Shown piece after piece: positions 12,208-21,660 of a stretch of DNA of 64,000 nt. The notes below the pieces were generated by a model. It did no database searches and was not told where the DNA came from. It was given only the letters and a program-made list of their open reading frames with translations. This stretch comes from Lineus longissimus. Its lineage: Eukaryota; Nemertea; Pilidiophora; Heteronemertea; Lineidae. The stretch is taken from NCBI RefSeq assembly GCF_910592395.1, contig NC_088308.1:13035001-13099000 (forward strand). The letters are read 5' to 3'. A program made the translations under genes and the position numbers. The stretch's first letter is position 1, and the number at the start of each line of letters is the position of its first letter.

Positions 12208-12306
12208 CACTGGTGTGAATGGCATGGACCGGATGCCTTGTACTGTACTCATACTGGAGAATCTTATGGTAACAAGGAAAAATTCATGAGAGAATGAGTG
12301 ACTCAC

Positions 12307-12612
12307 CATTGGCGACCAGTGCATGGCCATGCTGCTGGTCCTGAGGTGGCTGATCATCATCATCAGCCGGCGTAGCCGTAGGTCCACCGACGTGGTCATC
12401 AACATCAATAATATTGTCATTAATATTGTCAATAATAACGACTGGGTCAGATCCAAGTTCATGGCGAAACAGCGCATCTATCGATTCCAATGCGATTATA
12501 TAGGCTGTCAACCGATGAAGTAGACTGTAACCATCGATAAAGTCGCCTGCGTTGTACTTTTGCTGTAAATTTTCAACAAATACAGCTAATGATTCGAAGA
12601 ACTCTATCAGCA
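12307..12612 (-). CDS. Integrase-domain gene, exon 1 (3' portion)
   Basis: Coding from the insertion junction (AGCA at 12609-12612) to a good donor, AATG/GTGAGT, at 12307/12306. The peptide has an amphipathic helical start (LIEFFESLAVFVENLQQKY) and an acidic, Asp- and Gln-rich end (PADDDDQPPQDQQ). The open frame seems to run on into MITE A, but no ATG starts it there; the apparent first codon at 12688 is TTG inside the MITE. Bridging from 17676 across the inserted block gives a continuous frame with in-frame ATGs at 17704 and 17692. Together exon 1 is 331 nt, leaving one base, which matches exon 2. Confidence 0.7.
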
Positions 12613-13048
12613 GAGACAAGACCACAATTGATTTTTTAAGCCTTTTAGCAGTTAAATTGTCAATGTTTGACCGCGACGCATCAAACAACGCGTGGTGTTG
12701 TGAATCTGAAATTTAGATTATGTTATTCCGGAGAGTCGGGCAAGTAAATGGTGAAAAATAAAATGGTGATTGACCACGGAAATTTTTTGATAATCGACAA
12801 ATTAGACAGACTTTGATATTTCCACTCTTTTCAGCCAACTGGCAGAAAAAACTCAAAACACGCCCCCTATTACCCAATTAGCAAAATTCGAAATTAATTT
12901 TTTCATCAAATAATTTCTTTATATCTGTAGACTTGCCACAACAAATATTTTTTCAATACCTCTCCAAATATGTACTTGAGAGTTAAAAACATGAACTCGT
13001 CTAATTGATAGGCCTCGACCTATGAATATTCATTAGTGGTCTTGTCTC
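12613..13048 (+). mobile_element. MITE copy A (GAGACAAG family), AGCA duplication
   Basis: 436 bp, ending in the 13-bp inverted repeats GAGACAAGACCAC and GTGGTCTTGTCTC. Flanked on both sides by AGCA (12609-12612 and 13049-13052). It is visibly diverged from copies B and C in its left half, so it belongs to an older or different subfamily. Confidence 0.85.
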
Positions 13049-13052
13049 AGCA

Positions 13053-13484
13053 GAGACAAGACCACAATTGATTTTCCAAGCCATTTCCAGTTATTTAAAA
13101 TGCCTGCCATTAAAGAATGCGTGGAGCTGTGAAACTGAAATTCGGATATGATATACGGGTTAGTCTTGCGAGTAGCTGGTGCGATGGAAATTGGTGATTG
13201 ACCACGGAAATTTTTTTTTAAATTGACAAGTTTGACACAAGTGGACATTTTTACCCATTTCGGCCATTTTCACTCCAAATTTGAACCACCCCCCCTATGG
13301 CCAGGTTGTCAAAATTCAAAATTATTTTTTTTACCAAACAATTTATTTATATCTGTAGACTTGCCACAGCAAATATTTTTTCAATGCCTCTCCAAATATG
13401 TACTTGAGAGTAAAAAACATGCACTCGTCTAATAGATAGGCCTGGACCCTCCAACCTATGAATATTCATTAGTGGTCTTGTCTC
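13053..13484 (+). repeat. MITE copy B (left terminal repeat of the composite)
   Basis: 432 bp with the same GAGACAAGACCAC/GTGGTCTTGTCTC ends. Differs from copy C by three substitutions and one base in a C run. Confidence 0.9.
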
Positions 13485-14212
13485 AATGAAGAGGGATAAT
13501 CTTGAGATATCAATGAAATATGCCTTTTCCCAAGCATTTGAGATGTCTTGACTAACATAACCAAGTTTCATCAAAAATGAACTTGATTTGAGCGAGCTAT
13601 TAACGTTTTAAAATTTTGTCCGATACGGACAACCTACCTTATATTTCGTCTTCAAATTGTTTACAGACTGTCTTCAAGTTAAGCTCATTAACTCGTAGAA
13701 TTCTTAATCGAATGGTACCGAATCTTCGACAAATCACCAGTGGTCTACAGTCAATCTGAAATAGGAATTTGAAACAATTTTAATTCATGAGAAATATTCA
13801 AAAATTTCAATTTTTTGGAAAAAAGTTGTCTTTTTAAAGGATGTTCCAAGGTTGTGACAGTGGTATCATGCTGAAAATGTCAAAATTTCAAATCGAACAA
13901 TATTAACTTTGTCTGAAATTTGAAAAACAACAAATATATGATGCATTATAAGCATGGAAAGCTTGTTAGTAAGGTGTGAAATGAGAAAAAGATTAACCCA
14001 TATGTTATCTCCCTGTCTGTCACATCCAAGTCTGACACTTCCACAACAGCAACCATTGTCATCGCTATTGTCCTATCAACATCGACCCTTTTGTAATCTC
14101 TTGTCCTTTCTTGTGTATTTTCAGTCTGTTGAAGGAAGCATCCCGAAATAGACATCTCCTAGGAGTACGATTTTAAGCGAAGAAAGACAAGTATACGAAA
14201 AGACAAGACAAG
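13485..14212 (+). other. Upstream region of the transposase gene
   Basis: About 730 bp without a supported gene, moderately AT-rich, lying between repeat B and the transposase ATG. It presumably holds the promoter; no clear TATA or initiator call was made. Confidence 0.4.
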
Positions 14213-16417
14213 ATGAGGACAAAGGCGAGGAGATTGATAGGAAAACGGGGTTCTCCGAGGCGTGCTAGGGCATCGAATGCAGCAATGAGAACAATGTTCA
14301 AGAGCGGACACGTGCGGAGTGGAGGTGTCGAGGTGGTGAGCGACGACGAACGAGAAGTAGGCCTACAACCCACATGGAGACGACTCACGCCCCAGGAGTA
14401 CGGACAGGTCACAACGATGGGACACGACGGCAAAAGACACATACCGGATATTAATAACCGTACTGCCAAGAATGTCAACTTACTACGGCTGAACATGAAA
14501 GAAGACACTGATGATGAGATGGAGATACCAGATGAGACCATGGAGCATGAGCATGAGAGTTTCGTTGTTCAGACAACCAAACTGATGGATGTGCTCAACG
14601 ACGTTAACAGGGCCCATAGCGAATATCACGTGAACTGTCAGCCGATATTCAAATATGGAGAGGTGCGTAAGCAGGGGGTGTGTTGTTCAGTCACTGTGGT
14701 GTGTAAAAACTGTGGTTTTTATTCGAAATTGTATAAACTTTTTGAGGACATAGACACTGGCAAGCGCGGACGAAAAGCCGCTCTTCCAAATGTTGCATTA
14801 CAGATTGCGTTGCAGGACACAATGATTGGCAACGAGAGTATGAGTTACATACTGAGCATGATGGGAATCCCGCCCCCCTGTAGGAGTATCATGCAAAAGC
14901 AGGCAAATAAGGTTGGTGATGAAACAGTTAAAATGAATGTGGCCGATATGGCAGACATACGCGAGAACTTGAAAAGGATACTGCGCCTAAGAAATCAGGA
15001 CGACACAGGAATCAATGTCCAAGCTGATGGACGCTATAATAGTTTACACCTCACTTCGAGGAACAAGATGGGCCGTTGTGCGAGCACAATGACTGGATTA
15101 TGTGTTGAAAATGTGACAGATGAACACAAAATCATTGACATTGAGGTTAAAACAAAACTCTGCTGGATAGGGGCTGCAATGCGGGCGAAAGGTTTTGAAG
15201 TTAAATGTGGTGCCACTGGCACAAACGTTGACGAACGACACTCGAAGTGCACGGCTAACTTTCCTGAAGCAGATGCATTCAGAGAATATGATCTTGGGGT
15301 TGCATTTGCCGAGACTTTTGAGAAACAGGGCCTACATGTAGAACATTTGACTACAGATGGTGATTCCAGTTCATTCAAAGGGTTAACTGATGCAACAAAA
15401 AAGCTCTTCGGCGGCTTGTTCACGGTGAAGCATCAACTTGACTCTATACATTTGCATCAAGCCCAGACGCGTGCAGGACATAGAGCTGAATTCAGTAAAG
15501 GTATGTTCCCGGGACGTACTGCTGAGGAGAGAACACTGTTAAAAACAACGTTTCTGAATGATCTTAGGGTAAGGTCATCCAAGATTTTGCAATCTCTATT
15601 CAAGCGCTGCAACGGTGATCTTGACAGGATCATGGGATACCTGTATGACACTGTTGCCTGTGTTGTGAACTGTTATGGTGGTGACTGCACTGGTTGTCCA
15701 CAGAACGAATTCTCACTGTGCTCAGGCACAACTGGTTCTTGGTGGCACAAATCAACACGATGGTCATCTTACGGTGAGATTCCCAAGTTTAAAATGACAG
15801 TGATTGACAAGAACTTGGTACATCTCGTTTTGGAGGTATGCCTTAGTAAAGGAGCGTTGCAACAGCTGAGTCTTGGCGTGACAACCCAGGGGGTCGAGTC
15901 CAAGAATCGAGGTCTGTCGGCCAGCGATCCTAAGATTGTGACCAGGAGCAGGAACTCAACCCCTCGTATCCATTCAGCAGCCCACAGAATGAACCATAAC
16001 ATAGCCGAGAGCGGGCGACGGAAACTAAAGTGGTTCAACATCGAAGTCGATACTTGTTGCCGCCCAATGAAAGCACTGGACAGAATTGCAATGAACAGGC
16101 AGTACACAGTCAGGTACCAACGGAGTGCTAGACACCAGAAGTTAGCTGGTGTTTTGAAAAACATCAGGGCAACAGATTACTTCACCAAAAAGAAAAACAA
16201 AACCAGGGGTGGTGACTACAAGAAACATGTGATGATAACAATGCCGGACTTGCGAAGGAAGGCTGTCAAGAAGGCTGTTGCACGACGAGACAGACCGCCT
16301 GTACCAGAGTGGAAATGTCTCCACCCAAACAGCAGAAACTATGACCACTCCTACTTTCGGCGATCCTTCAAGATCCAACCAGCCACCAAGACATCCAAGA
16401 GGTTGCCATCGCGGTAA
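14213..16417 (+). CDS. Mutator-like transposase (PF20700-type)
   Basis: A complete 734-codon ORF from an ATG at 14213. Basic N-terminus; zinc-binding CxxC (VCKNCGF, residues 164-167); a conserved block VQADGRYNS (Asp272); the central TTDGDSSSFKG (Asp382, Asp384); KHQLDSIH (410-413); a Cys cluster NCYGGDCTGC (487-495); and GVESKNRGLS (Glu562). These match the invertebrate family annotated as Mutator-like transposase domain and fit a DDE-type active site, though the exact triad is inferred. The gene has no frameshift or stop over 2.2 kb, so it is either recent or under selection. It should cut and join DNA in the nucleus. Its 3' end overlaps the convergent endonuclease frame by about 50 bp. Flanked by MITE repeats B and C. 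Confidence 0.85.
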   Translation: MRTKARRLIGKRGSPRRARASNAAMRTMFKSGHVRSGGVEVVSDDEREVGLQPTWRRLTPQEYGQVTTMGHDGKRHIPDINNRTAKNVNLLRLNMKEDTDDEMEIPDETMEHEHESFVVQTTKLMDVLNDVNRAHSEYHVNCQPIFKYGEVRKQGVCCSVTVVCKNCGFYSKLYKLFEDIDTGKRGRKAALPNVALQIALQDTMIGNESMSYILSMMGIPPPCRSIMQKQANKVGDETVKMNVADMADIRENLKRILRLRNQDDTGINVQADGRYNSLHLTSRNKMGRCASTMTGLCVENVTDEHKIIDIEVKTKLCWIGAAMRAKGFEVKCGATGTNVDERHSKCTANFPEADAFREYDLGVAFAETFEKQGLHVEHLTTDGDSSSFKGLTDATKKLFGGLFTVKHQLDSIHLHQAQTRAGHRAEFSKGMFPGRTAEERTLLKTTFLNDLRVRSSKILQSLFKRCNGDLDRIMGYLYDTVACVVNCYGGDCTGCPQNEFSLCSGTTGSWWHKSTRWSSYGEIPKFKMTVIDKNLVHLVLEVCLSKGALQQLSLGVTTQGVESKNRGLSASDPKIVTRSRNSTPRIHSAAHRMNHNIAESGRRKLKWFNIEVDTCCRPMKALDRIAMNRQYTVRYQRSARHQKLAGVLKNIRATDYFTKKKNKTRGGDYKKHVMITMPDLRRKAVKKAVARRDRPPVPEWKCLHPNSRNYDHSYFRRSFKIQPATKTSKRLPSR

Positions 16418-16961
16418 GAAAACTTTCAAATGTCAATTCAATATAATGATATTTTCTTTCAACTTCAACATATAGCTTACCAGGAAAAATGCATTTAGGG
16501 CGGTTGCCATGGCCTGCACAGACTTTCTTGGCATTGCACCTTTTTCTACTTTGATTGACCCTTCCTCTTTCTATTGTCAAGTGCTCGACTTTCACGCACA
16601 GAGGATTATGACAAAGATGACTTATATGATAACCTGCGCCAGTTTTGAATTTCAATTCATCATGGTCACACAAAAACATTGCCCGGTGTGCCGTCATTGT
16701 GACCGGCTTATCTAAAAAACTTACTTTAACAAACCCGTATGTTACCCCCCTCTTTTTTTGTTTAGCCCCCTTCCAATTCAAACAAAAACCATTACTTTTA
16801 GTCTTTGCTAATATTCTTGCTCGTAATTCAGATACTTTTCTCTTGAATTCACCTGCTGAAATAAAAAAATTAGTGAAAGCTTGGTACCCTGCCACCCAGC
16901 GTGCTCTGTGCCCGACACCTCCCAAAATGAAAATAACATGCAAAACAATCAACACTTTCAT
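16368..16961 (-). CDS. His-Me finger (HNH-like) endonuclease, zf-His_Me_endon type
   Basis: A 197-codon frame convergent with and slightly overlapping the transposase gene. Residues 113-127 read ISHLCHNPLCVKVEH, followed by Asn136 and Cys142, Cys148 and Cys157. This is the catalytic His plus zinc-binding pattern of the PF05551 family, related to the homing endonuclease I-PpoI. The N-terminal 15 residues are hydrophobic and may not be genuine; an acceptor-like CACAG lies near residue 20, so the first exon could be elsewhere. As the only other gene inside the composite unit, it may nick or cut DNA to help excision or target choice. That role is inference. Confidence 0.75.
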   Translation of the reverse strand: MKVLIVLHVIFILGGVGHRARWVAGYQAFTNFFISAGEFKRKVSELRARILAKTKSNGFCLNWKGAKQKKRGVTYGFVKVSFLDKPVTMTAHRAMFLCDHDELKFKTGAGYHISHLCHNPLCVKVEHLTIERGRVNQSRKRCNAKKVCAGHGNRPKCIFPGKLYVEVERKYHYIELTFESFLTAMATSWMSWWLVGS

Positions 16962-17244
16962 TACTATTCACAATTGATGATTGTTATGAAACATATCTAG
17001 CCCAAAAAAGTAGAAAAATTTGAAATTATTTGAAATTTTTTGAAAATTTCAATTTTTGGCATTTTCACTTAAAAGCCCTGTAGGCCAGGGGGGGTTAAAT
17101 TTGAGAATTTTCTTTTTTTCCACATTTTCCAATTTCAATGATATGTCCACACATTCTCAACACATTTCAGCCAATTCAAACGGTTTTTGTGGATTTCAGA
17201 GCTCATTTACTATTTTTGACCTGTAACCCAAAACCCTCTAAATA

Positions 17245-17675
17245 GAGACAAGACCACAATTGATTTTCAAAGCCATTTCCAGTTATTTAAAATGCCTGCC
17301 ATTAAAGAATGCGTGGAGCTGTGAAACTGAAATTCGGATATGATATACGGGTTAGTCTTGCGAGTAACTGGTGCGATGGAAATTGGTGATTGACCACGGA
17401 AATTTTTTTTTAAATTGACAAGTTTGACACAAGTGGACATTTTTACCCATTTCGGCCATTTTCACTCCAAATTTGAACCACCCCCCTATGGCCAGGTTGT
17501 CAAAATTCAAAATTATTTTTTTTACCAAACAATTTATTTATATCTGTAGACTTGCCACAGCAAATATTTTTTCAATACCTCTCCAAATATGTACTTGAGA
17601 GTAAAAAACATGCACTCGTCTAATAGATAGGCCTGGACCCTCCAACCTATGAATATTCATTAGTGGTCTTGTCTC
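17245..17675 (+). repeat. MITE copy C (right terminal repeat of the composite)
   Basis: 431 bp, about 99% identical to copy B in the same orientation. Followed directly by AGCA at 17676-17679. The 280 bp before it (16962-17244) are non-coding. Confidence 0.9.
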
Positions 17676-17704
17676 AGCAAAACGTCTCCCATGGGCGCAG
17701 CCAT
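17676..17704 (-). CDS. Integrase-domain gene, exon 1 (start segment)
   Basis: Minus-strand ATG at 17704 with a second in-frame ATG at 17692. The frame runs to the insertion junction and continues in frame at 12612 when the inserted block and one AGCA copy are ignored. This places the true start of the integrase-domain gene on the far side of the 5-kb insertion. A reverse CCAAT (ATTGG on the minus strand, 17730-17734) lies just upstream. Because of the inserted block the gene cannot produce its normal first exon here. Confidence 0.65.
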
Positions 17705-17729
17705 ATTGAATTCTAATAATCTTCGCGGA

Positions 17730-17734
17730 CCAAT
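17730..17734 (-). promoter_or_regulatory. CCAAT box near the integrase gene start
   Basis: CCAATCAGAG on the plus strand (ATTGG on the gene's strand), about 26 bp upstream of the ATG. The sequence around it is locally less AT-rich than what follows. Suggestive only. Confidence 0.35.
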
Positions 17735-17859
17735 CAGAGCCGTCGTTTCGTTTTTACCCACAATTCCGTTTTCGCATATATATTTAAAATTTATAAATAA
17801 ATTTTTCATGAGGTGACATATTTATTTTCTATCCATGACATATATTAGATATCATAAAA

Positions 17860-17922
17860 ATATATATGGAATATCGCAAATATATATTGGATATCGCATA
17901 TATATATGGGATATCGCATATA
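17860..17922. repeat. TATATGGGATATCGCATA satellite tract, left of Tigger
   Basis: Repeats of GGATATCGCATATATA with variants. The same repeat continues at 23683-23720 on the other side of the Tigger element, so the transposon entered this tract. Confidence 0.8.
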
Positions 17923-18328
17923 TACTGTCTTCTCCCACTTAACCGAGCGCGGCTGAATCGTAAAATGACTAAGTCCAAATGAATAGGCCGATTTTACTGG
18001 TGGCAGGCGAACATTAGAAAGAACAGCCACAGCTGATAATTGACTCCCTTTTCGTGGGGAATGCCAATGCCTTCCACGTAAGTGGATAAAAGACATGAAC
18101 ATTGACATGGGGTAGTCCTGTACTGAATGAATGAATACAATACAACTAGCGTCCTCATTTTATGCCTATAGTGTTCGTTGACCAGAAATTTCTAATCTTG
18201 GGTCTATTATAAATCCAGCTTCATGGGTCTGCAGAATGTCCCAATAAAGAAGTCTTGCTGTTAACGAATAAATTAAAGAAAAGATTTCCTTATCAATTTG
18301 CCAATCAATGTTATTATCCAAACGGGAT

Positions 18329-18859
18329 TTACACGTCATCATCAAAAACATCATCATCCTCTTCTCCTTCCGAAAACTCAATCCCCTCAACAAACTGCTC
18401 AAGCTCATCATTTACCATCTCTACCCCCTCCCCGACTTCGTCATCGTCCTCAGTAACTAGGCCACTGGCTCTCCAACCGTTCATAATCGTCTGTTGTGTG
18501 ACCCTTTCCCAGCCGAGGCTGATCATCCTGACCACATCCCGCCTAGTGATCCGCTCACAATGTCCTTGATCATCGGTGCGGCCGATTTTCCACACTTTCC
18601 AAATGGTCCTCAGGTGACACTTGAAGCTCCTGTTTACGGTCAAGTCCAAGGGCTGCAGCAGCGAAGTACATCGTCCTGGGATAAAAGTGTCTGTCCCATT
18701 CTCTGCGTTGATTGCATCACGAAATTGCTGATTTCGATGCGCCGGATACCTGTCTAAAAATAACAGGAATGTGGCCCCTGCTACAAATGGCACAATCAGG
18801 GCCTGCAACCACTCGATTAGCGACTGGTGTCGGGCCCAACCCTGTGGACTACCAGTTAC
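18329..18859 (-). pseudogene. Tigger transposase, last exon
   Basis: Begins after acceptor TTTTTCCAG (AG at 18861-18860). Encodes the C-terminal half of the DDE_1 domain: SPQGWARHQSLIEWL, a catalytic Asp in LFLDRYPAHR, FIPGRCTSLLQPLD, and an acidic tail (SEGEEDDDVFDDDV) that ends at 18329. It joins the 22402-19092 exon, whose donor GTGAGT is at 19091-19086. The final exon itself is undamaged. Confidence 0.82.
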
Positions 18860-19384
18860 CTGGAAAAATAAAGAACAAGTATGAACATTTACATTACTTT
18901 TCTGAACAGTCAGACACGCACAATGTTTTGGTTCCATCCATGACAAACCTATAATAATTTTAGTCATAGAAGTTCTGATTTTCCTAAAAAATACTACCAT
19001 TAACTAGAATGACCGTCAATGACAACACTGATGACGTCAGGTACATGTCCTGTACTACAAGCACGGACTTGTCTTCTATGCCAATACTCACTCGCACATT
19101 GGCTCATATGAATAAAAACGGAGCATTTGCTTTTACTCCAATTTTGAAGCATTTACTTGTATCTGTATGAATAAAAGTGTAGCAAATGCTTAAAAAAGGA
19201 AGATTTTACTACTCAGGAAGCAAATGCTTTTTAGCATTTAGTATTTGCTCCGGAGTGAAGTGAATGCTTGATTTGTCATGAATAAAGGGAAGCATAATCT
19301 ATTCACTCCGTAGTATATGCTTTGAATTTTGAAGACTGCCCCAGACGTGTCTTCGAATTTGTAGTGAAAGGTTGGCTGTCTACC

Positions 19385-20413
19385 ATGGCTGCTTTTATGC
19401 ATGTTCGGCAGGAAAAATTGTACATGAAGCGGAAAACGTGCCGTCCGGGAAAATATTGTGCCTTCTATCGCTTTGACGAGGAGAATGTTCAATGGATTTC
19501 GGACCATTTTGTGCCATATTCGGAGGAGACACGGGGTGGTCGACTTTGTGGAAAAGAACAAATGGAAATTTTCCTTAGGTACTTGGCAGACCCTGGACAC
19601 CAACTTGGCGTCGGAGAAGACAAGGGAGTCCACCAAACGACGGTTTCAAAAACATTTTCCAAAGTGCTTAGCCACGTTATAGAGAAGGCCGACTTGTGGA
19701 TTAAATTTCCCGTTACAATTGCGGATGTTCACCATGCTCAGCAGCTTTGGCAGGAGGAGAAGCAGATTCCTGGTACGGTTGGGGCCCTGGACTGTACGCA
19801 CGTACAGATTCTGAAACCTGGTATAAGAGGTGGCCATGGAGATGAGTATATCAACAGGAAAGGAGCCGCTTCCATAAACGTGCAAGCAACATGCGATGCG
19901 AAAGAACGGTTTACAAGCGTTGATGCTAATTGGCCGGGATCCGTTCACGATAGCCGAATATTGAAGAATTCACATGTTGCTGTAACGATGGTTAATTCGC
20001 GACACAGAGGCTTGCTGTTAGGTGATGAGGGCTACGCCATCGCCCCATGGCTTCTCACACCCTACAAAAATCCACTGCTTCCGGCCGAGAGAACCTTCAA
20101 TAACATCCACGCGAGGGAAAGGGTCGTCATCGAAAGGTGCTTTGGCCAGTTGAAAAAAAGATTTCCAATCTTACAAGGTCGTGTGAGACTGGCACTCCAC
20201 AAGGTGCCTAGCGTCATCGTCGCATGCATCATGCTCCATAACGTCGCGAAATACCTGAATGATCCTCATGACAACTTCCCCGAGTTTGATGAAGATAGCG
20301 ATAGTGAAGATGACGATGATGATGATGATGAAGATGTAGATAGGAGAATTCGTCAACGCGGACAGGATAAACGCCGAGCGATAGCCGATTTCCTGAATAA
20401 TGCCCAAGACTAG
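19385..20413 (+). CDS. Harbinger transposase (DDE_Tnp_4)
   Basis: 342 codons from the ATG at 19385, which has a strong context (ACCATGG); the frame is open further upstream but with no earlier ATG. The catalytic triad is visible: Asp136 (GALDCTHV), Asp189 (GSVHDSRI) and Glu250 (VIERCFGQLKKRF). GDEGYAIAPWLLTPY and IMLHNVAKY are also typical. A highly acidic stretch (DSEDDDDDDDEDVD) precedes the basic tail. The enzyme cuts the transposon out and inserts it at a 3-bp target. It works with the Myb-like partner encoded downstream on the opposite strand, which in this superfamily is needed for nuclear import and end recognition. No lesion seen. Confidence 0.93.
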   Translation: MAAFMHVRQEKLYMKRKTCRPGKYCAFYRFDEENVQWISDHFVPYSEETRGGRLCGKEQMEIFLRYLADPGHQLGVGEDKGVHQTTVSKTFSKVLSHVIEKADLWIKFPVTIADVHHAQQLWQEEKQIPGTVGALDCTHVQILKPGIRGGHGDEYINRKGAASINVQATCDAKERFTSVDANWPGSVHDSRILKNSHVAVTMVNSRHRGLLLGDEGYAIAPWLLTPYKNPLLPAERTFNNIHARERVVIERCFGQLKKRFPILQGRVRLALHKVPSVIVACIMLHNVAKYLNDPHDNFPEFDEDSDSEDDDDDDDEDVDRRIRQRGQDKRRAIADFLNNAQD

Positions 20414-20688
20414 GTATGTATAGGTACATGGGGCCTTAGAAAGGGGCTGTTTTTTCACAATTCCGATGGCAACAAATTAGTCTTTCATGTAAACATAATA
20501 CACAACGCTTACGAAATATCATTTTTCACGCCCAGATTTTAATTTATCAGACAACTATTATACATAAAGCAAGGTTATACATGTAGCAATAATTGCTGAA
20601 ACAACTGCATTTTGAAAGCACAACTCTGCGGCAGAAAAGGCAGTCCCGCATTTTAAAATCATTTTACCGGGTCTTTGTGAATTACTTC

Positions 20689-20978
20689 TTAATAGTCAGC
20701 TGGCAAATTAGCCGCAACTTGTTGCTGCTGCATTCGCGCCAATTTCAACTGTTCAAGGAGGACAAGTCTCTGCAACTCCTGGCTTGATAGTTGTCTGGTT
20801 TCTTCTGTTTCTTGATGAAGCATTTTGTTTTTCTTTCCAGGCGGTGGCGATATAGCATCGGATTGCGGTGAACCTTCCACGACTTTACTTTTCCCCGGAC
20901 CTTTTCTACAGCTGGTGCTCGCAACTGCATCAGGAGGAGGAAGATCGCTCGTAGACTGGCACTTTTTGGGGACGCCAA
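20689..20978 (-). CDS. Harbinger Myb-like accessory protein, exon 2
   Basis: Begins after the acceptor GTCAG (AG at 20980-20979). The alternative AG eleven bases upstream would put a TAG in frame, so this one is preferred. It encodes a Ser/Pro/Lys-rich linker and a Gln-rich helical tail (LVLLEQLKLARMQQQQVAA), stopping at 20689. With exon 1 the protein is 213 residues. The C-terminal helix is the kind of region that mediates contact with the transposase, but that is inference. Confidence 0.75.
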
Positions 20979-21308
20979 CTGACTATCCGCCTGAAAACAG
21001 AACAGTGGCTACCTGGTTACATGTGTACATTCAAAACATTTGCGCAGCTGAACTCTTTTGAAATCGAGCTTTACTGGTATTTTTTTTCGCTGGGGCTGAC
21101 ATTTCTGTATTTTCACGAGATTGCACAGGCCTACTACACGTATACCATCGATCTTATCAATCACAGCAAAGTGCCCCAGTCATTCTCATATAGCTATCAT
21201 AATAAGATGCAATCTCCTGAAAATACAGAAATTAAGTTAGGTCAAAGTGGAGTGAAATTCATGAAATCAATTGTTACAGTTATACATGCATTAGGAAACG
21301 TAGCCTAC

Positions 21309-21660
21309 CTTTGATACAGCTGAAGGTCGGATTCGTTTCGGAATGTAACAGTTCGAGGAGAAGTTTCTCCCAGTCTTTTAATACGCCGATAGGCTGATTG
21401 CCCGTTTTTGTTACGTCTGTCTTGTCCTTCACATTCGTTTTCATGTTCGTAATTTTCTTAGAGAACTTCGTTTCGTTTAGGTTCACAACAGTTTCCTCAT
21501 TAAATATCTTCATGGCTGCTTTGAGTGCAATTTTCTTTCGTTCCTTCACTTTCGGCAACTGCGACTTGGTTAGCAATACGAGATATTCCTTTAGGAGTAG
21601 GACAAACTTCATCTGTTCGCACACATTCCCCGTATCTCCATCCGAATCAGAATCCGACAT
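21309..21660 (-). CDS. Harbinger Myb-like accessory protein, exon 1
   Basis: ATG at 21660 followed by an acidic start (MSDSDSDGD) and a Myb/SANT- or MADF-like domain (FVLLLKEYLVLLTKSQ to WEKLLLELLHSE). It ends at donor AAAG/GTAGGC (21309/21308) after 352 nt, leaving one base. It joins exon 2 in phase. Confidence 0.78.

Larger units (their letters stand above)
9924..12306 (-). other. Intron of the integrase gene
   Basis: The donor GTGAGT lies at 12306-12301 and the acceptor TTTGCAG ends at 9924. Both flanking exons are in phase 1: the upstream exon leaves one base and the downstream exon starts at codon position two. The intron carries the CGT element and the foldback element; 10567-11497 shows nothing else I recognise. 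Confidence 0.7.
13053..17675 (+). mobile_element. Composite unit: MITE B, Mutator-like transposase, His-Me nuclease, MITE C
   Basis: B and C are same-orientation 430-bp repeats around 3.76 kb of internal sequence. Neither repeat has its own matching flanks (AGCA/AATG for B, AATA/AGCA for C), but the outer flanks of the pair match: AGCA at 13049-13052 and AGCA at 17676-17679. This suggests that the pair and its cargo moved together as one 4.6-kb unit with a 4-bp target duplication. The cargo is a 734-codon transposase gene and a convergent endonuclease gene. The layout recalls a bacterial composite transposon. An alternative is that the cargo is a separate element which inserted between, or recombined with, MITEs. 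Confidence 0.65.

Noticed and set aside
12613-12688. Apparent N-terminus of the integrase exon inside MITE A
   Set aside because: The frame begins with TTG and follows the MITE end. The continuous frame across the AGCA junctions gives a better start at 17704.
13053-17675. LTR retrotransposon with B and C as LTRs
   Set aside because: Ends are GAGACAAG/CTTGTCTC rather than TG/CA, there is no reverse transcriptase, primer site or polypurine tract, and the cargo is a DDE transposase.
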